DNA of 64,000 nt, from NCBI GenBank assembly GCA_965213935.1, contig CBDCAO010000011.1:744001-808000 (forward strand), given 5' to 3'. Below are positions 54,552 to 63,649 of this stretch, piece by piece. Under the pieces are notes generated by a model. It saw only the letters and a program-made list of their open reading frames with translations, did not search any database and was not told the origin of the DNA. This DNA comes from Bin52 sp965213935. Its GTDB lineage: Bacteria > Pseudomonadota > Alphaproteobacteria > Thalassobaculales > Thalassobaculaceae. Position numbers and translations under genes: made by a program. How positions within the stretch are numbered: the first letter of the stretch is position 1; the number at the start of each line of letters is the position of its first letter.

Positions 54552-55783
54552 CCGGCCCGGCGGGACCGCCCCGGCGCAAGGATCCGACCCGGCGCACACG
54601 GCTTCCCGTCACGCCGCCGGGCAACCGGTCGCGCGAGGCGCACGGACTTGCCGCCATGGCTGCTGCCGGCCGGTTCGCTCTGCAGTGCTGCCGGCGCTGC
54701 GGACATGTACACTACCCGCCGCGCCAACTGTGCGAACGCTGCCTCGACGGCGAGCTGGAGTGGCGTGACGTGGCCGACGGAGGCCGGGTGCTCGCCGAGA
54801 CGACGGTGCGCCACGCCAATGACCTGTACTTCCGGGAGCGGTTGCCGTGGAAGCTGGGACTGGTCGGCTCGGATGCGGGCCCGTCCATCGTGGCGCACCT
54901 GGCCGAGGGATGCGAGAGGGGCCGCAGGGTGAGACTTGCCCTGCACCTCGACCGTGCCGGAAACGCTGTGGTAGCGGCCAGCCCGGAGCGGGACGCGTCC
55001 CGTGATGACCCGCGGCTGCGCGAGATGGTGTTCGACCCCCGGGGACGCCGGGTCCTGGTGGTGGACGGCACCACCGGTCTGGGTCGCCATCTTGTCGAGG
55101 CCTTCCTCGCATCCGGTGCCCGCGGGGTGTTCGTCGGGTTCTCGCGCCCGTGGAACCGGAGCCCGGATCTGGCGGCGTTGCGCGGCCGGGAGCGGGTATC
55201 GGTCTACCCGCTCGACGTGACCGACACCGACGCGGTCGAGAAGCTCGCCGCGCTCATCGGCGACAAGGTCGAGATCATGGTCAACAACAGCTCCCATGTG
55301 CGCATGGGTGGCGCGCTCGACCGGCTCGACTTCAACATCACCCGCCAGGAGATGGAGATCCACTACCACGGGCTGCTGAGGCTTGCCGGCTATTTCGGGC
55401 CGGTGATGCGCGCGCGCGGCGCCGACGGCCCGTACGGGGCGTCGGCGTGGGTCAACCTGTTCTCGGCCTGGTCGCTGGTCAATAACCCGGAACTGGGGAC
55501 CTACAGTGCGTCGCAGGCTGCAGCGCTCTCGCTGTCGCACTGCATGCGGGCGGAACTGGCGGCGGGAGGCGTGCGGGTCGTGAACGTGTTCGCCGGTCCG
55601 CTTGATGACGAGTGGCACCAGCTGGTCCCGCCCCCGAAGCTTGATCCCGCGACTGTTGCAGCCCGGGTGGTGCGCGGGCTTGAGCGCGGGCTTGAGGACA
55701 TTGCGGTGGGAGCTGTCGCCGAGGAGATCGCGCACCGGCTTGCCGAGAACCCGAAGGAAATCGAACGGTCGATCCGCCTGTAG
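54548..55783 (+). CDS. DUF35-like zinc-ribbon/OB domain fused to SDR
   Basis: 411-residue two-domain protein. Residues 45-150 form a DUF35/ChsH2-like module. The zinc ribbon uses Cys48, Cys51, Cys62 and Cys65 (CRRCGHVHYPP then CERC) and is followed by OB-fold sequence. From about 168 there is a short-chain dehydrogenase with TTGLG cofactor motif and Asp in DVTDTDAVEK. The catalytic tetrad is altered: NNAG is NNSS and YxxxK is Tyr319-SAS-Gln323, losing the lysine, so dehydrogenase activity is doubtful. GTG at 54548 overlaps the thiolase-like stop. DUF35 proteins partner with thiolases, so the fusion probably joins two steps or provides a scaffold. Confidence 0.82.
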   Translation: MTGPAGPPRRKDPTRRTRLPVTPPGNRSREAHGLAAMAAAGRFALQCCRRCGHVHYPPRQLCERCLDGELEWRDVADGGRVLAETTVRHANDLYFRERLPWKLGLVGSDAGPSIVAHLAEGCERGRRVRLALHLDRAGNAVVAASPERDASRDDPRLREMVFDPRGRRVLVVDGTTGLGRHLVEAFLASGARGVFVGFSRPWNRSPDLAALRGRERVSVYPLDVTDTDAVEKLAALIGDKVEIMVNNSSHVRMGGALDRLDFNITRQEMEIHYHGLLRLAGYFGPVMRARGADGPYGASAWVNLFSAWSLVNNPELGTYSASQAAALSLSHCMRAELAAGGVRVVNVFAGPLDDEWHQLVPPPKLDPATVAARVVRGLERGLEDIAVGAVAEEIAHRLAENPKEIERSIRL

Positions 55784-55813
55784 GCGGAGACCGGTTGCGG
55801 GCAGGGAGACCCC

Positions 55814-56623
55814 ATGGACAGGTGCACCGGCGAGGCGGGGATTCTGACACGGCTGCTGGCAGGGCTCCTGTCGGGAGGAATCCGGATCGTGGATCTCACG
55901 GTGACGCTGGACCAGCGCACCCCGACCATCGTGCTGCCCCCGGAACTGGGCCAGACCTGGCCTTTCCGCATCGAGGAGATCTCGCGATACGACCGGCGCG
56001 GACCGGCGACATACTGGAACAACTTCTCCTGCGGCGAGCACACCGGGACGCACTTCGACGCGCCCGTGCACTGGATCTCCGGGCGTGACCTGCCCGATAA
56101 CGCCACCGACACCATTCCGCCCATGAAGTTCTTTGCCGCGGCCGCGGTCATCGACTGTTCACGCGATGCGCGCGCGGACCCGGACTACCTGCTGACCGTG
56201 GAGCGGGTCGAGGCATGGGAGGAGATTCATGGTCCGGTCCCGTCCCGGTCCTGGCTGCTGATGCGCACCGACTGGTCGCTCAGGACCGACCCGGAGGCGT
56301 TTCTCAACATGGGAGACGAGGGAGCCAACACGCCGGGACCGCATCCCGACCTCATTCCCTGGCTGATTTCCGAACGCGACGTGATCGGGTTCGGCTCCGA
56401 GGCAGTGGGAACCGACGCGGGCCAGGCGCCGCATTTTCCGATCCCGTTCCCCTGTCACCACCACATGCATGGCAACAACCGGTTCGGACTTCCGGGCCTG
56501 TGCAACCTCGACCAGCTGCCACCCCAGGGTGCGCTGCTGGTCACTCCGCCACTGAAGATTCGCCAGGGATCGGGCAGTCCCCTGCGGGTGCTGGCCCTGG
56601 TCGAGGAGCAGGCCGATGACTGA
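55814..56623 (+). CDS. Cyclase/kynurenine formamidase-like hydrolase
   Basis: 269-residue metal-dependent hydrolase of the cyclase family (kynurenine formamidase, isatin hydrolase). The signature HxGTHxDxPxH is present as HTGTHFDAPVHW at about residues 77-88. Later His residues (PFPCHHHMHGNNRFG) complete the metal site. The family opens amides, lactones or isatin rings. It lies 30 bases after the DUF35-SDR gene, and its stop overlaps the ATG of the acyl-CoA synthetase, so it belongs to the same operon. Substrate unknown. GGGAGA precedes the ATG. Confidence 0.88.
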   Translation: MDRCTGEAGILTRLLAGLLSGGIRIVDLTVTLDQRTPTIVLPPELGQTWPFRIEEISRYDRRGPATYWNNFSCGEHTGTHFDAPVHWISGRDLPDNATDTIPPMKFFAAAAVIDCSRDARADPDYLLTVERVEAWEEIHGPVPSRSWLLMRTDWSLRTDPEAFLNMGDEGANTPGPHPDLIPWLISERDVIGFGSEAVGTDAGQAPHFPIPFPCHHHMHGNNRFGLPGLCNLDQLPPQGALLVTPPLKIRQGSGSPLRVLALVEEQADD

Positions 56624-58184
56624 CACCGGCGCCGGTGCGGCGATCCTCAGGGCCGGGTTCGTCGATGTCGGCCGCCAGTTTTCCGAGACCGCGCGGCTGA
56701 ACCGGCAACAGCCGGCGCTGGTGGACGGCGGGCGGACCGTGACCTATGCGGAGCTGGCGCACAGGGTCGGGCGGCTTGCGGCCGTCATGCAGTCGGCCGG
56801 CGTCGGGCATGGCGATCGTGTCGCGCTGTTCGCGCGCAACTGCGCCGCCTACCTCGAGACCGAGCTTGCGGCGGCCACCGTCGGGGCGGTCAGCGTCAAC
56901 CTGAACTGGCGGTTCTCGCAGGAGGAACTGCGCCATGGTCTGGAGCTGACGGGACCGCGGTTCGTGGTTGCCGGTCCGGACCTCGTCGACGCTCTCGGCG
57001 CGGCCGGGCGCGCGGCAGACCTGGTGATCGGGCCCGACTACGAGGCGGCACTCGCCCGGGCCCGGACGGCGCCCGTCCCGGTCCCGGTGGGCCCGGAGGA
57101 CGGGCTCGTCATCATCTTCACCAGCGGGACTACAGGCCTGCCCAAGGGAGCGGTCATCAGTCACCGCGCCATGTTCTGCCGAGCCCTGATCTTCGCCAGC
57201 GAGCTCCGGGTGCCGCGGGACGACACTTTCGTCGCCTGGGCGCCCCTGTTCCACATGGGGGCGAACGACTTTGCGCTTGCCACCCTGCTGCGGGGCGGCC
57301 GGGTGGTCGTGATCGACGGATACCGGCCGGGTCCGATCATCCAGGCGATCGAACGGTTCCGGGTGAGCTACCTCATTGCGATCCCGGGAATGGTCGAGGA
57401 CTTCGTCTCCGAGCTCAGGGCATCGGGCGTGCGCCCTCAGCCGGTGGGTGTTGTCGGCGCCATGGCCGATCTGGTTCCCAGGTCGGTGATCGCCGACGTG
57501 ACCACGCTGCTCGATGCCCCCTATCTCAACACCTTCGGATCGACCGAGACCGGGATGCCGCCGGCTTCGGCGAACGTGATTCCCGTCGGCGAGGCCCCGG
57601 TTGACCTGCCAAAGCGGCAGAGCGGATTCTGCGAGGTCAGGCTGGTCGATGCCGATGGCCGCGACGTGCCCGATGGCGAGCCCGGCGAATGCGCGATCCG
57701 CGGTCCGAGCCTGTTCTCGGGGTACTGGGCCAACGACGCCGCCAACCGGGAGGCGTTCCGCGACGGCTGGTTTCACATGGGTGACGCCTTCCGCCGCCGT
57801 CCCGACGGGCTCCTCGATTTCGTTGACCGGGTCACGTACATGATCAAGTCCGGCGGCGAGAACATCTATCCGGCGGAGATCGAACGGCACGTGCTCTCCG
57901 ATCCGCGGATTCTCGACGCCGCGGTGGTGCGCCGTGCCGACGCGCGCTGGGGCGAGGTGCCGGTACTGTTCGCGGCATCCGCCGATCCGGAACTGACCAC
58001 CGATGCGGTGCTCGACATGTGCCGGGACCGGATCGCGGGCTACAAGCTGCCGAAGGAGGTGCATTTCATCGATCTTGCCCAGCTGCCCCGCAGCGTGTCG
58101 GGCAAGATCCAGCGTCACGTGCTGGAGCAGCGGCTCAAGGACGGGCTGGCCGGGAACCGGTTGCCGCCGCAACCCGCCGGCTGA
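56616..58184 (+). CDS. AMP-binding acyl-CoA synthetase
   Basis: 522-residue class I adenylate-forming enzyme. The P-loop FTSGTTGLPKGAVISH (about 167-182) is followed by NTFGSTETG, the YWAND/GWFHMGDAF hinge region and a C-terminal KSGGENIYPAEIE. The catalytic lysine is in PRSVSGKIQRHVL. It activates a fatty, aromatic or other carboxylic acid to its CoA thioester using ATP. It overlaps the cyclase gene by eight bases. Together with thiolase-like and SDR functions it would start a CoA-dependent degradation route. Confidence 0.93.
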   Translation: MTDTGAGAAILRAGFVDVGRQFSETARLNRQQPALVDGGRTVTYAELAHRVGRLAAVMQSAGVGHGDRVALFARNCAAYLETELAAATVGAVSVNLNWRFSQEELRHGLELTGPRFVVAGPDLVDALGAAGRAADLVIGPDYEAALARARTAPVPVPVGPEDGLVIIFTSGTTGLPKGAVISHRAMFCRALIFASELRVPRDDTFVAWAPLFHMGANDFALATLLRGGRVVVIDGYRPGPIIQAIERFRVSYLIAIPGMVEDFVSELRASGVRPQPVGVVGAMADLVPRSVIADVTTLLDAPYLNTFGSTETGMPPASANVIPVGEAPVDLPKRQSGFCEVRLVDADGRDVPDGEPGECAIRGPSLFSGYWANDAANREAFRDGWFHMGDAFRRRPDGLLDFVDRVTYMIKSGGENIYPAEIERHVLSDPRILDAAVVRRADARWGEVPVLFAASADPELTTDAVLDMCRDRIAGYKLPKEVHFIDLAQLPRSVSGKIQRHVLEQRLKDGLAGNRLPPQPAG

Positions 58185-58227
58185 TAGCCTGACCGGCGAC
58201 GACGGTACCTGCTGACGGGAGGAAATC

Positions 58228-58782
58228 ATGGCTCAGAACAATCGACCGGGTGCTCCCGTAACGCCCACCGGTCTGAACCACCTGGTGCTCAACGTGCGCG
58301 ACCTCGAGGAGTCGCACCGGTTCTGGACCGAGATCCTCGGTTTTGCCCATGTCGGCTCGTTGCATGCCACCGCGGAACGCCCCGATCCCCCGCGAATGCG
58401 CTTCTACAGCGGTGTGCGCGATGGACGGCACAACCACCACGACCTGGCGCTGGTCGAAGACACGTCACTGCCCGAGCCCGGCAGCGGGCCGGTGGCGGTC
58501 AACCATGTCGCGGTGACACTGCCGGACCGGGACTCGTTCGTGCAGCAGCTTGCCTTCCTGCAGGAGAAGGGGGTGGAGTTCGGCCGCAGGGTCGAGCACG
58601 GGATGACACACAGCCTCTACATCCGCGACCCCAACGGCTACGGGGTCGAGTTGCTCTACGAGCTTCCACGCACCGTGTGGGGCGGCGATATCGAGGCGGC
58701 ACTCAACTACGTGAAGGTGCTGCCGACCGAGGGCGCCGAGGCTCTCGAGGACGACCTGGAAAACGCGCCGGTCTTCGGCTGA
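58228..58782 (+). CDS. VOC family protein (extradiol dioxygenase-like)
   Basis: 184-residue VOC domain protein. Likely iron ligands are His in GLNHLVLNVRDL, His in VNHVAVTLPD and Glu in GYGVELLYE, the 2-His-1-carboxylate arrangement of type I extradiol ring-cleavage enzymes. It is shorter than classical two-domain enzymes and resembles one-domain forms. It lies 43 bases after the acyl-CoA synthetase with GGGAGG upstream. Ring cleavage of a catechol-type intermediate is a fair hypothesis; another VOC reaction is equally possible. Confidence 0.83.
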   Translation: MAQNNRPGAPVTPTGLNHLVLNVRDLEESHRFWTEILGFAHVGSLHATAERPDPPRMRFYSGVRDGRHNHHDLALVEDTSLPEPGSGPVAVNHVAVTLPDRDSFVQQLAFLQEKGVEFGRRVEHGMTHSLYIRDPNGYGVELLYELPRTVWGGDIEAALNYVKVLPTEGAEALEDDLENAPVFG

Positions 58783-58806
58783 ACCCGGTGACAGGCTGAA
58801 AAAGCG

Positions 58807-58837
58807 GGAGCCCGGACCGCAGTGCGGTCCGGGCTCC
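58807..58837 (-). terminator. Rho-independent terminator of the dctP-like gene
   Basis: 13-bp perfect stem GGAGCCCGGACCG / CGGTCCGGGCTCC with a 5-base loop. Read on the minus strand it is followed after CGC by TTTTT, a textbook intrinsic terminator 50 bases past the dctP-like stop. The five A before it on the plus strand could not terminate plus transcription. Confidence 0.85.
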
Positions 58838-58886
58838 GAGGCAGTGTTGTACTGTCGTACGTTCCGGCGAGCCGGAGGTACGATCC

Positions 58887-59963
58887 TCAGTCGAGGTAGG
58901 TCGGCTTCATTGACTGAGCGTCGCCCCACAGCTTGAACGCCTGACGGAAGGCGAAGTAGCTGTCGGCGAACTCCTTGAAGAGCTCGTCCTTGGCGGACTC
59001 CTCTTCAATGACCTCGCGCCAGGCCTTTTCGAACACGGCCAGGTGCTCGTCGGACCAGCGATGGATGGTCACGCCATGTTCATCCTGCAGCGCCTTCATC
59101 GCGACGAACTGCTGCGAGTCCGCATCCGCATGGGTATAGATCACCTGGGCGAAGGACGCCTGGCGGATCATCTCCTGGTAGGGTTCCGAAAGGCCCTCGA
59201 ACTTGGTCTTGTTCATGAGGAATTCCGAAACCGAAGACTGCTGGTGCCAGCCCGGGAAGTAGTTGTTCTTGGCGATCTGGTAGAAGCCGTACTTGATGTC
59301 GTTCTCAGGCATCGAGTACTCGGTGGCGTCAATCACGCCGCGCTCGAGCGCCGGGTAGATGTCGGCACCGGCAAGAAGCTGGGTCGACACGCCGATCTTG
59401 GTCAGGACCTTGGCGCCGAGGCCGAAGAAACGCATCTTCAGACCCTTGAGCTGATCGAGATCGGTAATCGGCTCCTTGAACCAGCCGGAGGTTTCCGGAC
59501 CGTGCGAGAAGGCATCGAAGGCCTTCAGGTCATGCTGGGCATAGACCCGGTCACGAATGTCGTTGCCGCCACCGAACCACTTCCATGACAGGAATTCGGT
59601 CAGGCTGGGGCCGAACGGCACCGTGGTCATGAACGACAGGCCAGGATAACGGCCGGCGTGGTATCCGGGTGTGGTCCACGCGGATTCGATCGCACCCTTC
59701 GACGCGGCGTCAAATGTCTCGAGCGCCGGAACCAGCGCGCCCGGATCGAAGAACTTGATCGCGAAGTCGCCACCCGACATCTTGTTGATGGCTTCGACGA
59801 ACCGCACACCGGATTCGCCCGCATACGGGACCTGTGTACTCCACGCGCTCTGCATCTTCCACTTGACGCGCTTGGCGGCCATGGCATCACCTGCGGCTGC
59901 GAAGGCGACTGCCCCCACGACCGTGCCGATGGCCACCGACTTCAGCATAGTCGCTGAATTCAT
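58887..59963 (-). CDS. TRAP solute-binding protein (DctP-like, orphan)
   Basis: 358-residue TRAP receptor with a signal peptide (SVAIGTVVGAVAFAAAGDAMA) followed by KRVKWKMQSAWSTQVPYAGE. The ligand-contact region LKGLKMRFFGLGAKVL carries the conserved Arg, and the YFPGWHQQSSVSEFL segment is like 2-oxoacid-type receptors (TakP group). AGGGGAG precedes the ATG. No dctQ or dctM is next to it; an intrinsic terminator follows its stop. It may use another TRAP permease or its own has been lost. Its place after the CoA-linked cluster hints at a related organic acid. Confidence 0.9.
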   Translation of the reverse strand: MNSATMLKSVAIGTVVGAVAFAAAGDAMAAKRVKWKMQSAWSTQVPYAGESGVRFVEAINKMSGGDFAIKFFDPGALVPALETFDAASKGAIESAWTTPGYHAGRYPGLSFMTTVPFGPSLTEFLSWKWFGGGNDIRDRVYAQHDLKAFDAFSHGPETSGWFKEPITDLDQLKGLKMRFFGLGAKVLTKIGVSTQLLAGADIYPALERGVIDATEYSMPENDIKYGFYQIAKNNYFPGWHQQSSVSEFLMNKTKFEGLSEPYQEMIRQASFAQVIYTHADADSQQFVAMKALQDEHGVTIHRWSDEHLAVFEKAWREVIEEESAKDELFKEFADSYFAFRQAFKLWGDAQSMKPTYLD

Positions 59964-60241
59964 GGTCTTCTCCCCTGACACGTCGAGCAACGCCTCTCGC
60001 TGCCCGAAATTGCAAGTGCGCGACACTACTCAATCATCCTGCGCAAGACAACTGCGGTGAACGCCGGGCGCCCGGTCCGGCACTGTCGCAGCGAAAACCC
60101 GACCCGCATTCGCAGTCCGCTGCCGCGCGGGATCGCCGCTGTACGGGCGGCAGAGCCGGATGCGCGGATCCGGACCGCATGCTACACTCCGGGCGTGTCG
60201 GAAGGGACCATGCAGGTCGCCTGGAGCAAGGGAAGAGCGCG

Positions 60242-60715
60242 ATGACGGGGCTGCGACCGATTCTGGTCCTGAACGGACCCAACCTCAACATGCTCGGCGT
60301 GCGCGAGCCGCACATCTATGGACATCACACGCTCGGAGATGTCGAGGACATGTGCCGCGAAAGAGCGGCGGCACTCGGTGTCGAGGTGACCTTCGGACAG
60401 TCCAACTACGAGGGCGAACTGGTCGGGATGATCCAGCAGGCGCGCGATGGCGCTTCCGGCATCGTCATCAATCCCGGTGCCTACACCCATACGTCAGTCG
60501 CGATCTACGATGCGCTGAAACTCGCCGAACTCCCGGTCATCGAGGTGCACCTGTCCAACCCGCACCGACGCGAGGAATTCCGGCACCACTCCTACATTTC
60601 TCTTGTCGCCGAAGGAATCGTCGCCGGTTTCGGTGCCCGGAGTTTCGTCATGGCGATCGAGGGCATGGCGGGGTACCTGCGCCAGCAGGTACCGGCAGGA
60701 GGGCCCGGTGGTTGA
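60242..60715 (+). CDS. aroQ: Type II 3-dehydroquinate dehydratase
   Basis: 157-residue type II dehydroquinase, normal size. The active-site start LNGPNLNMLGVREPHIYG holds Arg21 and Tyr26; INPGAYTHTSVAI and EVHLSNPHRREEFRHHS carry the Asn and His residues of the site. It converts 3-dehydroquinate to 3-dehydroshikimate in aromatic amino acid synthesis. It heads the alphaproteobacterial order aroQ-accB-accC; accB starts eight bases before its stop. Confidence 0.95.
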   Translation: MTGLRPILVLNGPNLNMLGVREPHIYGHHTLGDVEDMCRERAAALGVEVTFGQSNYEGELVGMIQQARDGASGIVINPGAYTHTSVAIYDALKLAELPVIEVHLSNPHRREEFRHHSYISLVAEGIVAGFGARSFVMAIEGMAGYLRQQVPAGGPGG

Positions 60716-61130
60716 CAGCGACCTCGTCCGCACGCTCGCGGATCTGCTGGAGGAGACCGGGCTCGCCGAGATCGAGTATGCCAAGGGTGACCTGCGCATT
60801 CGCGTCGCCCGGCCGATGGGGCCCGTCATTGCCGCGGCAGCGCCGGTCCCGGCCCCGACTTCCGTTGCCGAGGAAACAGCGTTCCAGGAGGACCAGGCCG
60901 GCGCGCTCACCTCGCCCATGGTCGGCACCGCGTATCTCGCACCAGATCCCGCTTCGCCGCCCTTTGTGGCCGTCGGATCCGTGGTGAAGGAGGGGGACAC
61001 GGTCATGATCATCGAGGCCATGAAGGTGATGAACACGATCACCGCTCACCGGTCGGGCACGGTACAGGACATCCTTGTTGCCAGCGGCCAGCCGGTGGAG
61101 TTCGGCCAGCCGCTGATGGTGATTGCGTGA
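60708..61130 (+). CDS. accB: Biotin carboxyl carrier protein of acetyl-CoA carboxylase
   Basis: 140-residue AccB. An N-terminal helical part (VRTLADLLEETGLAEIEYAKG) and an Ala/Pro linker lead to the biotinyl domain. The biotin-accepting Lys106 lies in IIEAMKVMNTI. It carries CO2 from AccC to the carboxyltransferase in fatty-acid synthesis. GTG at 60708 follows GGAGGG and overlaps aroQ. Spacing to accC is about 20 bases. Confidence 0.95.
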   Translation: MVDSDLVRTLADLLEETGLAEIEYAKGDLRIRVARPMGPVIAAAAPVPAPTSVAEETAFQEDQAGALTSPMVGTAYLAPDPASPPFVAVGSVVKEGDTVMIIEAMKVMNTITAHRSGTVQDILVASGQPVEFGQPLMVIA

Positions 61131-61149
61131 TCGCGCCTGCGGACCGGAC

Positions 61150-62496
61150 GTGTTCGAGAAGATCCTGATCGCCAATCGCGGAGACGTCGCGCTGCGGATT
61201 CACCGGGCGTGCCGCGAGATGGGGATCAAGACGGTTGCCGTTCATTCCACCGCGGACGCCGGCGCCATGCACGTCCGACTCGCGGACGAGAGCGTGTGCA
61301 TCGGACCGCCGCCGGCGAGAGACAGCTACCTCAACATTCCGGCGATCCTGTCTGCGGCGACGATTACAGGGGCCGATGCGATCCATCCGGGTGTCGGATT
61401 CCTGTCGGAAAACGCCGACTTCGCCGAGATCACCGCGGAACACGGCCTGACGTTCATCGGACCGAAACCCCGGCACATCCGGCTGATGGGCGACAAGATC
61501 GCGGCACGCCGGGCTGCGGCCGAACTCGGCCTGCCCTGTGTTCCCGGATCCGAATCCGAGATCACGTCCCTCGACGAGGCGGCCGCTGTCGCGGACGACA
61601 TCGGCTACCCGGTGCTGGTCAAGGCTGCGGCCGGCGGCGGCGGGCGCGGCATGAAGATTGCCCGGGCCACCGAGAACCTCGCCGAAGCCGTGACAATGGC
61701 GCAGGCCGAGGCCGAGGCGGCCTTCGGATCGGGCGCAGTCTACATCGAGCGCTACCTCGCCGGCCCGCGTCACATCGAGCTGCAGATGATCGGCGACAGC
61801 CACGGCACGGTGGTTCATCTCGGCGAGCGCGACTGCTCGCTGCAGCGCCGCCACCAGAAAGTCCTCGAGGAGACTCCGTCACCGGCGCTGAACGATCACG
61901 AGCGCGCCCGGATCGGCGAACGCGCGGTTGCGGCAATGCGGGCCTGCGGCTACGAGAGCCTGGGCACGATCGAGTTCCTCTACGAGAACGGCGAGTTCTA
62001 CTTCATCGAGATGAACACCCGCCTGCAGGTCGAGCACCCGATTACCGAGATGGTGACCGGAATCGACCTCGTGCGCGAGCAGATCCGTGTCGCATCGGGC
62101 GGGCGGCTCGCGTTTACCCAGGACCAGCTGACATTTTCCGGCCATTCGATCGAGTGCCGGATCAATGCCGAGGACCCGTACCGGTTCACCCCGTCGCCCG
62201 GCCTTGTGACCGCCTACCACGCCCCGGGGGGGCTCGGGGTCCGGGTCGATTCAGCGCTGTATGCCGGCTACGAGGTTCCGGCACAGTATGACAGTCTCGT
62301 CGCCAAGCTGGTGGTGCACGGCTCCAACCGCAACGAGTGCCTGCTGCGCCTGCGTCGTGCTCTTGACGAATTCGTCATCGAGAACATCGCAACCACCGTG
62401 CCGCTGCACCAGCAACTGACCCAGGCCCCGGGTTTCATAAACGGGGAATACGACATCCACTGGCTGGAGCAGGTGTTTCTCGGATCGAATGGATGA
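61150..62496 (+). CDS. accC: Biotin carboxylase of acetyl-CoA carboxylase
   Basis: 448-residue biotin carboxylase, normal length. Features in order are FEKILIANRGDVALRI, the ATP-grasp glycine loop KAAAGGGGRGMK, ERDCSLQRRHQKVLEE, FYFIEMNTRLQVEHP with metal-binding Glu and Asn, and ECRINAEDP. It carboxylates biotin on AccB. GTG at 61150 is preferred by family length; an in-frame TTG lies nine codons earlier. The gene usually precedes aat in this group of bacteria, but a TnpB relic is inserted here. Confidence 0.96.
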   Translation: MFEKILIANRGDVALRIHRACREMGIKTVAVHSTADAGAMHVRLADESVCIGPPPARDSYLNIPAILSAATITGADAIHPGVGFLSENADFAEITAEHGLTFIGPKPRHIRLMGDKIAARRAAAELGLPCVPGSESEITSLDEAAAVADDIGYPVLVKAAAGGGGRGMKIARATENLAEAVTMAQAEAEAAFGSGAVYIERYLAGPRHIELQMIGDSHGTVVHLGERDCSLQRRHQKVLEETPSPALNDHERARIGERAVAAMRACGYESLGTIEFLYENGEFYFIEMNTRLQVEHPITEMVTGIDLVREQIRVASGGRLAFTQDQLTFSGHSIECRINAEDPYRFTPSPGLVTAYHAPGGLGVRVDSALYAGYEVPAQYDSLVAKLVVHGSNRNECLLRLRRALDEFVIENIATTVPLHQQLTQAPGFINGEYDIHWLEQVFLGSNG

Positions 62497-62546
62497 GGGC
62501 TTCCATCGAAAGGGTGACGGAGCCGTATCCGCTGCTCATCACGTTC

Positions 62547-62572
62547 CGCTCGTGTTCCATGGAACAGGAGCG
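62547..62572. repeat. 26-bp imperfect palindrome, possible left end of TnpB element
   Basis: CGCTCG TGTTCCATGGAACA GGAGCG, one mismatched pair around a perfect 14-bp palindrome (62553-62566). It lies between accC and the tnpB relic. IS200/IS605 elements carry such imperfect hairpins near their ends as TnpA recognition sites, so this could mark the left end. A regulatory role for the accC operon cannot be ruled out. Confidence 0.4.
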
Positions 62573-62575
62573 AGG

Positions 62576-63649
62576 ATGCAACAGCGTCAGCCGGCTGGCC
62601 GGCTCGATCATGCCGCTGAAAGGCCGGCGACGGACACACCGGACGGCCTGGAACATCGCCAGATCGTCTACCGTGTGCTGTGCTGTTCGACCGTCCGGCG
62701 ACCGCCAGGCGCCTGCCGGCTCGTCCGGAACGAGATGCCGGACCAGCAGGCGCAGCTGGTCGACGTCGCGCGGATGTGCGGCGCGCGACCGCCGGCCCCG
62801 AGGTTCTTCATGCTGGGCAAGGCGTCCACGCAGCTCCGCCGGGTGACGCCCTGGCTGCAGGCCATGCCGTCGGTTCCGGTGCGGTCCACCCTGAAACACC
62901 AGGCCGACGCCTGGCAGCGGTTCTTCCCGGGCGAGGCCGGGCGTTTCCGGATCAAGCGCCGCGGCCGCGACAGCATGACGGTCCCGCAGGACGTGCGCAT
63001 CCGGGGCGACCGGCTGCGCCGGAGCGGCGGCAACCCGGAACCGGTGCGGGCCACGCTCAAGCGCGTCAATGGCACATGGATGGCGGTGGTCTGCGACACC
63101 ATCGCCGCCGCAGAGCGACCGGACGACGGGACCGTGACCGGTGTCGGCATGAACGTCGGCCAGATCGCCGTCAGCGACGGCCGCTGCGCCCGCATCCTGC
63201 ATGCCCCCGACCTGCGGCGTCTCGAGGCGAAGATCCGGCGCGAACGCACGCGCCAACGGCTCGCCCGCACGCAACGCCGCCTCGCCATGCGGCGGCGCAA
63301 CTGGCATCGCCATGTCTCGCACGGGCTGGCTTCGGCTGCGCCGGGGCTCGAGGCGGCGCAGACGCGCGCCATGACCGCATCGGTGAAGGGCACGGTGGAG
63401 GCGCCCGGTCAGAATGTCCGGCAGAAAGCCGGCCTGAACCGCGTCATCCTGGCGACCGGCTGGAGCGGGCTTCGCGCCATGTTCGAGTACAAGGCGCCGC
63501 GGCTGATCGCGGTCGATCTCCGGCACACGAGGCAGACCTGCACCGCGTGCGGCCAGACCCATGCGGCCTCACGCCGCAGCCCGGCAAGGCGCGTTCGCAC
63601 TCAAGCGGCCCCGACGGCCCGTGAAATGGATCGGAGGCTGGCAGCGTGA
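62576..63649 (+). pseudogene. TnpB (IS200/IS605-type), mutated but with a long open frame
   Basis: A continuous frame of 357 codons carries TnpB features through most of its length: IVYRVLCCS start, GKASTQLRRVTPWLQAMPS, KHQADAWQRFFPGEAG, the RuvC-I segment, AMTASVKGTVEAPGQNVRQKAGLNRVIL and CTACGQTHAASRRSP. The RuvC-I Asp is replaced by Asn (GVGMNVGQIAVSDG). After the first CxxC the frame becomes unrelated (RRVRTQAAPTARE), losing the second zinc pair and RuvC-III. The RuvC-II Glu region is also altered (ASAAPGLEAAQ). It is thus probably inactive as a nuclease, but its long open frame leaves room for a retained binding role. It lies between accC and aat. Confidence 0.7.
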
